Both the position numbers and the translations under genes were made by a program. From positions 126,539 to 190,538 of the forward strand of contig CAITEC010000029.1 in NCBI GenBank assembly GCA_903891325.1: 64,000 nucleotides of DNA, written 5' to 3'. Below the pieces are notes generated by a model. The model saw nothing but the letters and a program-made list of their open reading frames with translations, did not search any database and was not told the origin of the DNA. Source of the DNA: an uncultured Opitutaceae bacterium (GTDB taxonomy: Bacteria; Verrucomicrobiota; Verrucomicrobiia; Opitutales; Opitutaceae). How positions within the stretch are numbered: position 1 is the stretch's first letter; each line of letters starts with the position of its first letter. Shown piece after piece: positions 23,336 to 32,835 of the stretch.

Positions 23336-26139
23336 AGTTTCACCGACTGGCGTGGTCCGGCTGCGCCTGGGCGGCTCGCGGGGTGTGGACGCTCGCGGTA
23401 TGGACCCTCTGGCTTGTCCTCTGCGTGCTGATCGCGGTCCAGGCCTACATCGCCTCGACCCGGCGGCTCGACGCGCCGGCCTTTGTCATGCACGCCCTGG
23501 AAAAGCGGCTGGCGGCATCCGGAATGCACGCGACCTTCGGCCGGACCACGTTTGACCCCTCGGGGCGCGTCCTTTTCGAGAACGTCCGGGTCTCGCTGCC
23601 CGGATTCGAGGACCCGATCGTCGATGCGCGCGCCGTCTTCGTCAGGCTCGACCCCTGGGCCCTCGTGCAGGGCCGCTTCGAGTCAGCGGACCTGCGGGCG
23701 ACCGGGGTCACCCTGCGGGTGCCCGCGATGATCTCGTCCACGGGACAGGCCGACGACGTGATTCGCGACCTGGACGCCGGGTTTGCGCCCCGCGAGGGCG
23801 AGTTCGGCATCGAATACCTGAACTTCAAGCTGGGGGGCGTCCGCGTGTCCGCGCACGGGGCGGTGCACCTTGCTCCCGCGGGGAAGACAGCGGCAGGATC
23901 CCTGCCGCTCGCCGACTTCCTCTCGAGGGACTACGCGACCCTCAGCCGCAAGCTCGACGACGCGATCGAGACGCTGTCGGCCCTCGACCAGCCGATGCTC
24001 CGGGTCGAACTGGAGCCGTCCGAGGCCTCCGGGGCGGTCGCGGATGTCTCCCTGTTCGCCGACGGACTGAGGATTTCAAGTCCGATCGAGCTTCATGCCC
24101 GGGCCCTCCAACTGTCGGGCCGGTTTCCCTTCGCGGCCCCGGCGGGCGCGCCGCTGCCCGCCGAGCTGGACTTTGCCGCGTCCGAGCTGGACCTTCCGCG
24201 CCGCGCGGTCGCCCGCGGCGTCCGGGCGAGGGTGTCGCTCGTCCTCCCCCCGGGGCGCCTTCGCGTCGACACGGGATCCTTCCGCGACATCGAGCTGGCG
24301 GCGGCGCGCGTGAGCGCTGACGGGATGGCGGTCGAGGAGCCGCTCGTCTCGCTCTCGGCCGGGCCCCTGCCGGCCCTGCGGGTCCACGCCCGGGGAGTTC
24401 TCGCCGGTTCGCCCGTGTCGGTTCGTTCCGAGGTCGACCTGAAGGCCGGCGCGGCCCGGGTCTCCTTCGAGGGTTCCTTTGCGCCGGGGCTCATGGAGCC
24501 CGTGGGCCGGATCCTCGGAAAGGACCTTCGCAAGTACGCGCAATTGACGCAGCCCGTCGCCCTTTCCGGTGTCGCCCTCTTCGGCCCGAAATGGGCGTTC
24601 CAGCGGGTGACCGGCCGCATCGACACGAGAAAGGCCACGGCCTGGCACGTGCCCCTCGACGAGGTCCGGGGATTGATCGTCTACGACGGAAAGCGGCTGC
24701 TTGCGCCCGAGGCCTTTCTCCGGCTCGGCGACAGCTTTGCCCGGGGCAGCTACGAGCAGGACGTGGCCACCAGGGACTACAGGCTCCTGCTGGCCGGGGC
24801 CCTGAGGCCCCCGGTGATCGGTCCCTGGTTTCCGCCCCAGAGCTGGTGGCACGAGTTCTTCCAGCCCTTCGAGTTCCCGGTGGCGCCCCCCTCGGCCAAG
24901 GTCGACGTCCGCGGGTCCTGGGTCAGCGGCCGCAAGACGCTGGTCTTTGTCGCGGTCGACAGCGCCCATCCGGTGTTCCGCGGGGTTCGGTTTGACCGCG
25001 TCCGCACGCGGCTCTCCATCGGGCCGGGTTTTGACGACGGCCTGGACTTCGCCGCCTCGGCGGGAGGCCGCAGCGCGAGCGGCACGTTTTCCCGCCGCTA
25101 TGATGTCGCGACGGGCGCTTGGCGGGACATGGACTTCGACCTGACCTCCACCTTTGACATCGGCTCGGCCCGGAAGGTCCTGGGCCCGAAGGCGGCGTCG
25201 ATCCTCGATCCGTATGAGTTCGACCAGGCTCCCGTCGCTCGGGTGACCGTCCACCTGCAGGGGCCGGCGGACCGCTCGGGGCCGCCGGACACGGCCCACG
25301 TCGTCGCAAGCACCGGGGCGCCGTTCCGTTTCCACGATTTTCCCTTCACCAGCGTCTCCTTCACCGCCGACATGCGGGGCGACTCAGTTGTGATCGGCAA
25401 CGTGAAGGCGGGTCTTGCCGGGGGCGTTGTCTCCGGCGGTGGCACGATCGCCGGGCGCGGCGACCGGCAGCGGATCGCCTTCAACGGGTCGATCGCCGCC
25501 GCGAGCCTTGGCGGGACGATCGCGGCCGCGGAGGTGTTCTTTGCCAGGCGCTCGAAGACGCCCCGGCCCGACCCGGGCAAGTTTGTGAAGGCGAAGTCCA
25601 GCGTCCGGCTCGATCTCGCCGCCTCCGGCGAGGGACCGGCCGGCAATTTCCTGGATTTCCACGGCGGCGGCAAGGCGCAGATCCAGGGAGCGGAGCTGGG
25701 AGAATTGCGGATGCTCGGGATGCTCTCGCCCCTGCTTCCCTTCGCCTCGCTGCGCTTCACCTCCGCCCGCGCGGATTTCAAGCTCAACGGCCCGGTGCTG
25801 GAATTTCCCGACGTCTCGGTTTCGGGCGCGAACTCGGCGATCCAGGCCCACGGCTCCTACGCGCTCGACCGGCGGCAACTCGCCTTCAAGGCGAAGTTCT
25901 TTCCCTTCCAGAAGAGCAGGTCCTTGCCGCGGGTCCTGATTGGCAGCGTGCTCTCGCCCCTCTCCGAATTCCTGGAGGTCAAGCTGACCGGCAGCATCGA
26001 GAACCCGTCGTGGGAGTTTGAGCGCGGCCCCACGAACATTCTTCAAAAGCTTTCCGCCCCTTCGCCGGCGGCCCCTCAGTCGCCGCCATCTTCGCCGTCC
26101 GCCGCCCCCGCCGTTCGCCCGCCGGCCGCCGGCAAGTGA
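23332..26139 (+). CDS. AsmA-like (bridge-type) envelope protein
   Basis: N-terminal TM, long beta-rich body, C-terminal AsmA-like block (GELRMLGMLSPLLPFASLRFTSARADFKLNGPVLEFPDVSVSGANSAIQAHGSYALDRRQLAFKAKFFPF); ATG overlaps previous stop. Confidence 0.7.
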   Translation: MKFHRLAWSGCAWAARGVWTLAVWTLWLVLCVLIAVQAYIASTRRLDAPAFVMHALEKRLAASGMHATFGRTTFDPSGRVLFENVRVSLPGFEDPIVDARAVFVRLDPWALVQGRFESADLRATGVTLRVPAMISSTGQADDVIRDLDAGFAPREGEFGIEYLNFKLGGVRVSAHGAVHLAPAGKTAAGSLPLADFLSRDYATLSRKLDDAIETLSALDQPMLRVELEPSEASGAVADVSLFADGLRISSPIELHARALQLSGRFPFAAPAGAPLPAELDFAASELDLPRRAVARGVRARVSLVLPPGRLRVDTGSFRDIELAAARVSADGMAVEEPLVSLSAGPLPALRVHARGVLAGSPVSVRSEVDLKAGAARVSFEGSFAPGLMEPVGRILGKDLRKYAQLTQPVALSGVALFGPKWAFQRVTGRIDTRKATAWHVPLDEVRGLIVYDGKRLLAPEAFLRLGDSFARGSYEQDVATRDYRLLLAGALRPPVIGPWFPPQSWWHEFFQPFEFPVAPPSAKVDVRGSWVSGRKTLVFVAVDSAHPVFRGVRFDRVRTRLSIGPGFDDGLDFAASAGGRSASGTFSRRYDVATGAWRDMDFDLTSTFDIGSARKVLGPKAASILDPYEFDQAPVARVTVHLQGPADRSGPPDTAHVVASTGAPFRFHDFPFTSVSFTADMRGDSVVIGNVKAGLAGGVVSGGGTIAGRGDRQRIAFNGSIAAASLGGTIAAAEVFFARRSKTPRPDPGKFVKAKSSVRLDLAASGEGPAGNFLDFHGGGKAQIQGAELGELRMLGMLSPLLPFASLRFTSARADFKLNGPVLEFPDVSVSGANSAIQAHGSYALDRRQLAFKAKFFPFQKSRSLPRVLIGSVLSPLSEFLEVKLTGSIENPSWEFERGPTNILQKLSAPSPAAPQSPPSSPSAAPAVRPPAAGK

Positions 26140-26183
26140 ACGGCTGGGGATAAATCGTATTGCGAATCATGAGGATATGGTAT

Positions 26184-26199
26184 TAGGGTAAATACCCTA
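26184..26199. promoter_or_regulatory. Palindromic operator TAGGGTA-AA-TACCCTA
   Basis: 7-bp perfect arms, ends 1 bp before the kinase ATG at 26201. Confidence 0.6.
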
Positions 26200-26200
26200 G

Positions 26201-29200
26201 ATGATAGCGCTGCCGACATTGCCGCGAAGGACTTGGCTTGAGCGAATCCTTTTCGGCTTCGCGGCGTTGCTGATCCTGGTCGGTGTCGGCGGCCTGGCGG
26301 GCTGGTGGCTCCACATCGACGGCTTGATTCTCCCGTGGGGCGCCTCCGAGCCGATCCAGCCCGACGAGGCGCTTTCCTTCGCGGTCCTCGGCGCGGTCCT
26401 CGTCTGCCTGGAACTGGGATGGCGGTCCGCGGCGTGGCTGTGCGCGCTGCCGATCGGCTTCTCGGCGCTCACGCTGGTCGAGGCGGCGATCGGCCGGGAC
26501 GTGCACATCAGCGACGTCTTCCTGATCGACCACCTCTATGCGGCGGCGGCGCACGCGGGACGAGGGGCGGCAATCGGCGGCGCCTGCATCGGGCTGGGGG
26601 CCCTGGTCGTCGCCTGGCCGCCGGCCTGGAGGTTTCCGCGCACGCGCACGCTCTGCGGAGCGGTGGCCGGCTCGCTCCTCTCCTCGGTCGGCTTCTCCAC
26701 CCTGGTGGGCTACGCCGGCGACATGCGGCGGGTCTACAGCTGGAGCGGCGAGATCGCGATGTCCCCCGGCACGGCGATCGCGCTTTTCCTGCTCGGGTCG
26801 AGCCTCCTGCTGCTGGTCTGGCGGGACAGCGTCCGCGAGCGGGACGAATTCCCGTCGTGGACGCCGATGCCCGCCGTCATCGGCTGCCTGACGCTGACCC
26901 TGATCGTCTGGACGGGCCTGCGCGAGCGCGAGCGGGTCGGGCTCGAGAACCAGACCAACGAGGCGATGAAGGGGCTCGCGATGACGATCCATGCGAAGAT
27001 CGAGGAGCAAAACGACGCCCTTGAGCGCCTTGCCCGGAGCTGGGCGGAGGCCCCGGAATACGACACGATCATTTGGGAGGCCGATGCGCACACGCAGCTG
27101 GACCGCTCGAACGCGGCCGGCGCCTACGGCTGCCAGTCGATCGCCTACCTGGACTCCTCGGGCCAGACCCGGTGGATTTACCCGAGGGTGGGCAACGAGT
27201 GGGCCATTGATTTCAACCACCTCTCCGTGGCCGCCCGGTCCGAGGCGATCGCCGATGCGCGCGCGAAGGGGCATCCGTCCGTGTCGGCGACGACGACGAT
27301 CAGCGGCGGCTCGCAGGCCGGGTTTGCGATCTACGCCCCGGTGACGCGGGAGGGGAGGCTGGCCGGCTACGTTGCCGCCGAGTACGGCTACCTGCGATTC
27401 TTCGGCAAGGTGGTGGACTCGCTCGGCTACACCCGGGCCTCGGACGTGCTCGGGCCCGCCTACCGCGTGACGGTCACCCTGGGCAAGGACGTCTTCTATG
27501 ACGGGGGGGCGCCGGTTACCGGCGCGAATTCCGATTACACGGCCAACGGAAACTACCCGATTTTTGACCGGCGCGTGCAGCTTTCCGTGACCCCCTCGGA
27601 GGAGCAGCTGGCCCGCGGCCGCGGGTCGCTGGCGGAGTTCGTGCTGCTGGGGGGCATCGGCATCTCCGCCCTGCTCGGCCTGACCGTCTACCTCGCCTGC
27701 CGCGCCCGCGCAGGCCAGCTCGCGAGCGAGCTGTCCAACCGCAAGCTCCAGGTGGAGAATGAGGAGCGCCGCCGGATCGAGACCCGGCTGAAGATATCCG
27801 ACGAGCGCCTGCGCCTCGCCCTGGACTCCACGGAGATCGGCATCTTCGAGTGGAACGTCGCGACCGGCCACGTCTACTACAGCAGCGGGCTGTGGGCGAT
27901 GCTCGGGTACGAGCACGACAGGATGCCCGGAACGCTCGAGGCGTGGCAGTCGCTCATCCACCCCGACGACCTGGCGGTCTACCGTCCCCGCGTCGAGTCC
28001 CAGTTGAACGGCTCGGCGACCTACATCGAGCTGGAGTACCGGATCCGCACCCGGACCGGCGACTGGCGCTGGATCTACGGGCGCTCCAAGTCCATATCCA
28101 CGGACACCGAGGGCAGGCCGGCGCGGATCATCGGGACGGTGCAGGACGTGACCGCGCGGGTTGAGACCGAGCACCACCTGCGCAGGGCCAAGGCGGAGGC
28201 CGACGCGGCGTCGCGGGCCAAGAGCGACTTCCTCGCGTCGATGTCGCACGAGATCCGCACGCCGATGAACGGCATCATCGGCATGACGAGCCTCATCACG
28301 GAGACGCCGCTCACCGTCGAGCAGCGCGACTACGTCAACACGATCCGGACCTCGAGCGAGGCGCTGCTCACGATCATCAACGACATCCTGGACTTCTCCA
28401 AGATCGAGTCCGGGAAGATGGAGATTGAGAACACGCCCTTCGGCCTCGCGCTCTGCCTGGAGGAGACCCTCGACCTCTTCGCGGTGAAGGCCGCCGAGAA
28501 GAACATCGAGATCGGCTACAGCATCGCGCGGGACGTGCCGCCGTGGATCTCCGGGGACGTGACGCGGCTCTGGCAGGTGATCACCAACCTGGTGAACAAC
28601 GCGGTGAAGTTCACCTCCTTTGGCAGCGTCTCCGTCGAGGTGAAGCGCGGCGCCCCGGCGGAGGGAAACCGCTTCCTCCTGGAGTTTGCGATCCGGGACA
28701 CGGGGATCGGCATCCCCTCGGATCGGTTGAACAGGCTCTTCAAGGCGTTCAGCCAGGTCGACTCGTCGACGACCCGAAAGTACGGCGGCACGGGCCTGGG
28801 GCTGGCGATTTCGCAGCGCCTCAGCCACCTGATGGGGGGAAGCATCCGCGTCGAGAGCGAGGTCGGCAAGGGCTCGGCCTTCATCTTCACGATCCTCACC
28901 GAGCCGGCGCCCCTTCCGATCGACATCGACTACCTTCCCCCGCTGCCCGCGCCGCTGCGCGGGGGCACGGTCCTTTGCATCGAGGACAACCCCGTGACCC
29001 AGGCCCGGCTGCGCGGGCTGCTCGAAAAGTGGGGCGTCACCTGCGTGATCGTCCCGGACCTTCCGGCGGCCGAGAAGCTGGTTGCGGCCAACGGCGTGGT
29101 CCCCGTGATGGCGGTCGTCGACCACGGCGCGCTCGAGTACCAGGCCGTCCCGGAGCGATTCGCGGCGCTGCAGTGCCCCCGGCTCGTCATGGTTCCCTTT

Positions 29201-29773
29201 GGGCGGACGGTGGCCAGCTCGGCCGCGGACGGGCGGCCCTTCGCCAGCGTGACCAAGCCCCTCAAGGACTCCTCGTTCATGCACGCGGTCGAGACCCTGT
29301 TCTCTACGGTCTCGACCGAGGAGGCGGCCGTGGTGTCCTCGGAGTCGCACATCCTTGCCCAGGACTTCCCCCTGAGCGTCCTGCTCGCCGAGGACAACCC
29401 GGTGAACCAGAAGGTCGCCCTCGGGTACCTCGAGCGGATGGGCTACCGGGCGGGCCTGGTCGTCAACGGCATCGAGGCGGTCGCCGCCGTCGAGAGCCGC
29501 CCCTACGACCTGGTCCTGATGGACCTGCAGATGCCCGAGATGGACGGACTCGAGGCGAGCCGCCAGATCCGGCGGCGCGTGCCGGCGGAGCGCCAGCCGA
29601 AGATCATCGCGCTCACCGCCAACGCCATGGAGGGGGACCGGGAGCTTTGCGAGGCGGCCGGCATGGACGACTACATTTCAAAGCCGGTCAAGCTGAACGA
29701 GATGGCGGCGGCCATCCGTCGGCAGTTCGCGAAGACGGCCAAGCCGGCCAAGAGGGAGCAGATCGCCGGCTAG
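26201..29773 (+). CDS. Hybrid sensor histidine kinase (TM domain, CHASE-like, PAS, HisKA, HATPase, two receiver domains)
   Basis: SHEIRTPMNGIIGMTSLI (H box), NAVKFTSFG, GGTGLGLAISQRLSHLMGG, C-terminal VLLAEDNPVNQKVALGYLERMGY...DLVLMDLQMPEMDGLE. Confidence 0.95.
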   Translation: MIALPTLPRRTWLERILFGFAALLILVGVGGLAGWWLHIDGLILPWGASEPIQPDEALSFAVLGAVLVCLELGWRSAAWLCALPIGFSALTLVEAAIGRDVHISDVFLIDHLYAAAAHAGRGAAIGGACIGLGALVVAWPPAWRFPRTRTLCGAVAGSLLSSVGFSTLVGYAGDMRRVYSWSGEIAMSPGTAIALFLLGSSLLLLVWRDSVRERDEFPSWTPMPAVIGCLTLTLIVWTGLRERERVGLENQTNEAMKGLAMTIHAKIEEQNDALERLARSWAEAPEYDTIIWEADAHTQLDRSNAAGAYGCQSIAYLDSSGQTRWIYPRVGNEWAIDFNHLSVAARSEAIADARAKGHPSVSATTTISGGSQAGFAIYAPVTREGRLAGYVAAEYGYLRFFGKVVDSLGYTRASDVLGPAYRVTVTLGKDVFYDGGAPVTGANSDYTANGNYPIFDRRVQLSVTPSEEQLARGRGSLAEFVLLGGIGISALLGLTVYLACRARAGQLASELSNRKLQVENEERRRIETRLKISDERLRLALDSTEIGIFEWNVATGHVYYSSGLWAMLGYEHDRMPGTLEAWQSLIHPDDLAVYRPRVESQLNGSATYIELEYRIRTRTGDWRWIYGRSKSISTDTEGRPARIIGTVQDVTARVETEHHLRRAKAEADAASRAKSDFLASMSHEIRTPMNGIIGMTSLITETPLTVEQRDYVNTIRTSSEALLTIINDILDFSKIESGKMEIENTPFGLALCLEETLDLFAVKAAEKNIEIGYSIARDVPPWISGDVTRLWQVITNLVNNAVKFTSFGSVSVEVKRGAPAEGNRFLLEFAIRDTGIGIPSDRLNRLFKAFSQVDSSTTRKYGGTGLGLAISQRLSHLMGGSIRVESEVGKGSAFIFTILTEPAPLPIDIDYLPPLPAPLRGGTVLCIEDNPVTQARLRGLLEKWGVTCVIVPDLPAAEKLVAANGVVPVMAVVDHGALEYQAVPERFAALQCPRLVMVPFGRTVASSAADGRPFASVTKPLKDSSFMHAVETLFSTVSTEEAAVVSSESHILAQDFPLSVLLAEDNPVNQKVALGYLERMGYRAGLVVNGIEAVAAVESRPYDLVLMDLQMPEMDGLEASRQIRRRVPAERQPKIIALTANAMEGDRELCEAAGMDDYISKPVKLNEMAAAIRRQFAKTAKPAKREQIAG

Positions 29774-29810
29774 AGCCCGCGGGCACGAATTCAAGCGAGG
29801 GGCAATTACT

Positions 29811-29878
29811 GTAGCCGGGGTCCCAGACCCCGGATCCGGCCTCTGGGAGGCCGGCTACATCGATCCGGAACGCCCACA
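29811..29878. repeat. Dispersed cloverleaf-like palindrome, copy A
   Basis: GTAGCCGGGGTCCCAGACCCCGGATCCGGCCTCTGGGAGGCCGGCTACATCGATCCGGAACG; outer stem GTAGCCGG/CCGGCTAC, inner hairpins GGGGTC/GACCCC and CCGGCCTC/GAGGCCGG. Confidence 0.9.
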
Positions 29879-29886
29879 GGACCAAT

Positions 29887-31110
29887 TTAGACCCTCCCGC
29901 GCAGAGCCGCGATTTCCGGGGCGTGGGAGGGACTGTCCGCGAGATTCCTCATCTCGTGCGGATCGTCCTTCAGGTTGAAATAGAGCCAGGGCGTGCCGTC
30001 CCCGTTTAGGACCAGCTTTTGCGTGGAAGTCCTGATCCCGCGCCAGGCCCGGTCGCACTGGTAGGGCAGGGCGACCACGCTGGGCATCGAGATCCGCGCG
30101 GCGGAAGTGGGCGGGAGCGGTGAGGGGGGAGGCACCGCGGTCTCACCCCGCGACCAGCCCATCGTCCACTGCGGCAAGTCGATCAGGGAAACCGGCGCCG
30201 CGGACGCCTCGCCCCTCCGGTCGCCCCCGCGCGCCGCGCGCACGATCAACGGGACCCGGACGCTCTCCTCGTGCGGCCAGCCCTTGCGGAAAAGCCCGTG
30301 CGCGCCGTGCATGTCGCCGTGGACCGACGTGAACGCGACCACGCCCTCCCGGGCTGCCTCCGTCGCAATAAGCCCGCCGATCGCCCGGTCCGTGGCCTCG
30401 ATGTGGGCGTGGTACCCTGCCAGTTCCCGCCGCGCCCGCTCCTCGACAGGACCGCCCCGGGGCACGTTGGATGCCAGGCGCAGGTCGGCGGGCCGGCGGC
30501 GCTTGATGCCCGCGGCGGGCGCGTCGTAGGGAGGGTGGGGCGCCTCAAGGCTCACCACGCAGAAGAAAGGCCGGCTCGCGCGTTTCATCCAGTCCGCCGC
30601 CCGCCGGCAGAGGACGTCGGACTGGTAGCCCTCGAAGCGCACGGGCTCGGGGAGCCGGCTGCCGTGCAGCCAGGGATTGTTGAGCTGGAAGCCGCCCTCG
30701 AACCCCTCCCAGAAGTCGAAGCCGCCGCGCTCGCCCGGCGGCACCACCATCCGCGCATGCGCCTCGCCGACCAGCGCAGCCGCGGGATCGCGCCGGGCCA
30801 GGTGCCATTTCCCGATGAAGCCGGTGGTGTAGCCCTGCCCGGCGAGCCGGTGGGCGATCGTGCGGGCGCCCGGCGGCAGGGGATCAAAGTAGTTGGTGAC
30901 GCCGTTTTCCGGCGACGGCACGCCGGTCAGGAGCGCCGCCCGGGCGAACGGACCGAAGGGATGCGGCGTGACCGCCTGCGTGAAATTGACGCTCTTGGAC
31001 GCGAAGGCGTCGATGGAGGGCGTGCGGGCGTTCGGATCCCCCGCGTGCCCGAAGGCCTGGGCGCGCCACTGCGTGGTCACGATCCAGATGATATCGGGCG
31101 GGCGGGGCAT
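29887..31110 (-). CDS. Sulfatase-family protein, probably catalytically inactive
   Basis: MPRPPDIIWIVTTQWRAQAFGHAGDPNARTPSIDAF...GYTTGFIGKWHLARRDP...VAFTSVHGDMHGAHGLFRKGWPHEESVRVPLIVR. Confidence 0.85.
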   Translation of the reverse strand: MPRPPDIIWIVTTQWRAQAFGHAGDPNARTPSIDAFASKSVNFTQAVTPHPFGPFARAALLTGVPSPENGVTNYFDPLPPGARTIAHRLAGQGYTTGFIGKWHLARRDPAAALVGEAHARMVVPPGERGGFDFWEGFEGGFQLNNPWLHGSRLPEPVRFEGYQSDVLCRRAADWMKRASRPFFCVVSLEAPHPPYDAPAAGIKRRRPADLRLASNVPRGGPVEERARRELAGYHAHIEATDRAIGGLIATEAAREGVVAFTSVHGDMHGAHGLFRKGWPHEESVRVPLIVRAARGGDRRGEASAAPVSLIDLPQWTMGWSRGETAVPPPSPLPPTSAARISMPSVVALPYQCDRAWRGIRTSTQKLVLNGDGTPWLYFNLKDDPHEMRNLADSPSHAPEIAALRGRV

Positions 31111-31198
31111 CGGAAAAACATTGGACCGGATCAACGCGATGGGAAATCCTATACTTCGTGGTTTGTGCCGGCGAATGGCGGCCGGGCCGACCCTTGAC

Positions 31199-32095
31199 AT
31201 GACCGAAAAGCCGATCCCAAGCCCGTCCCTGGCGCCCATTGCCGAGCGACCCCACTGGTGGCAGTGGATCACCGTGCTCTCGCTGGACGCCCCGCTGGTG
31301 GCCGTCCTCTGGCAGTGGCAGCTGGCTCGGGTGGCCGGCGTGCAACTCCGCGCTGCGCCCATCTTCATCCTGGGGTCGTCGGTCTGGCTCGCCTATGCGG
31401 CGGACCGGTGGCTTGAGGGCTGGAGGCTGGAGCCGGACCGGGTCCGCACGCAGCGGCACCGCTTTTACCAACGGCGGCGCTGGCCGGTCGCGGTCATTTG
31501 GTTCGTGCTGATTGCTGGGGACGTGGCGACGGCGGCTTCAGCCCTTGATCGCAGGGCGCTGGCGGCCGGGTGCGCGCTCCTCCTGCTGGTCGCCGCCTAC
31601 CTGCTCTCCCACCAATTGCTGCACCGGCACCTGCCGCTCCGCCCGCCCAAGGAGGCCTGTGTCGCCCTGCTGATGGGAATGGGAGCCGCCCTCTTTGTGT
31701 TCAGCGCCCCGGGCGCGGTGATTTCCCGGCTTCCGGGGCCGCTGGCCCTCTTCATCCTGCTCTGCCTGGCCAACTGCCTCCTGATCTCTGCCTGGGAGAT
31801 TCCCGTGGACGAGGTCCACGGCCAGACGTCGCTGGTCCGCCAGTTTCCCGCAGCCGGCGCCCTGAGCCGGGTTTTCCCCTGGGCCGTGGCCGCGGCCTGC
31901 CTTCTTTTCTCCGCCTGGGCCGAGGGCCCCGCCCGGAGCGCGGCTCTCAGCGCCGCCGCGGGTTGCCTGCTCCTGGTCCTGGTTGACCGAATCGAGCGCC
32001 GGGTCGGGTGGGCGCTCGCCCGGGTCCTTTCCGACGTGGCGCTCATGACCCCCCTGATCCCGCTCTGCCGCCATCTAGCCTCGGTCGGGCGATGA
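31199..32095 (+). CDS. Multi-TM membrane protein (possibly UbiA-like)
   Basis: About 8 hydrophobic stretches, TM organisation and SVWLAYAADRWLEGW motif; weak resemblance to UbiA-family. Confidence 0.5.
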   Translation: MTEKPIPSPSLAPIAERPHWWQWITVLSLDAPLVAVLWQWQLARVAGVQLRAAPIFILGSSVWLAYAADRWLEGWRLEPDRVRTQRHRFYQRRRWPVAVIWFVLIAGDVATAASALDRRALAAGCALLLLVAAYLLSHQLLHRHLPLRPPKEACVALLMGMGAALFVFSAPGAVISRLPGPLALFILLCLANCLLISAWEIPVDEVHGQTSLVRQFPAAGALSRVFPWAVAAACLLFSAWAEGPARSAALSAAAGCLLLVLVDRIERRVGWALARVLSDVALMTPLIPLCRHLASVGR

Positions 32096-32751
32096 CGATG
32101 ATCACCGAGCCTGCCCCGAACTTCGACAGCCTGGCCCGTGCCTACCGGCTGCTCGAGGTCATCGCCTTCGGGCGGACACTCGAACGGGCGCGTTTCTGCA
32201 TGCTCGATCGGCTGGCCGGCTGCCGCGATATCCTCGTCCTTGGCGAGGGCGACGGGCGCTGCCTTGCGCGCCTTGTGTCCGCGGTGCCGGCCGCGCGGAT
32301 TCACTGCGTGGACGCCAGCGCCGCAATGCTGGACCGGGCGGCGCGGCGGATCGCCGGAACGGAGGCGGCCCGGCGCGTGACCTTCGTGCGGGCGGACGCC
32401 TTCGCCGCCGACTTTCCGCCGGCGGGCTACGACGCGGTCGTCACGCTCTTCTTTCTGGACTGCTTCCGGGCGGAGCAGGTGGCGCTCCTGGTGGAGCGTG
32501 TCGCGGCGGCCGTGAAGCCGGGCGGCCTCTGGCTATTCGCGGATTTTGCGATCCCGGCGGCGGGGCTGGCGCGAATCCGTGCCCGGCTCGTGCTTGCCGT
32601 CCTCTACGCGTTTTTCCGCTGGAGGACAGGACTGCCGGCGCGGGAACTGCCGCCGTCCGAGAAGATCCTGTGCAAGGCCGGATTCTTCCCGGTGGATGAG
32701 CGGTCCTTCAGCGGAGGCTTCATCCGCAGCGCCCTGCTGGAGAGGCGGTGA
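32092..32751 (+). CDS. SAM-dependent methyltransferase
   Basis: ILVLGEGDGRCLARLV motif I, CVDASAAMLDRAARRI, YDAVVTLFFLDCF. Confidence 0.88.
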   Translation: MTMITEPAPNFDSLARAYRLLEVIAFGRTLERARFCMLDRLAGCRDILVLGEGDGRCLARLVSAVPAARIHCVDASAAMLDRAARRIAGTEAARRVTFVRADAFAADFPPAGYDAVVTLFFLDCFRAEQVALLVERVAAAVKPGGLWLFADFAIPAAGLARIRARLVLAVLYAFFRWRTGLPARELPPSEKILCKAGFFPVDERSFSGGFIRSALLERR

Positions 32752-32835
32752 GGGATTGCCCGTCCTGCGGCCCCCGAAATTGCATCGACCCGTCCGCCGA
32801 ATTTCGGCAATTCTCACCCCGTCTCCCCGACCACG

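Noticed and set aside
26183-29350. 1055-aa minus-strand ORF antisense to the histidine kinase
   Set aside because: Low-complexity Arg/Gly/Asp-rich shadow frame from high GC content; the plus-strand kinase has clear conserved motifs.
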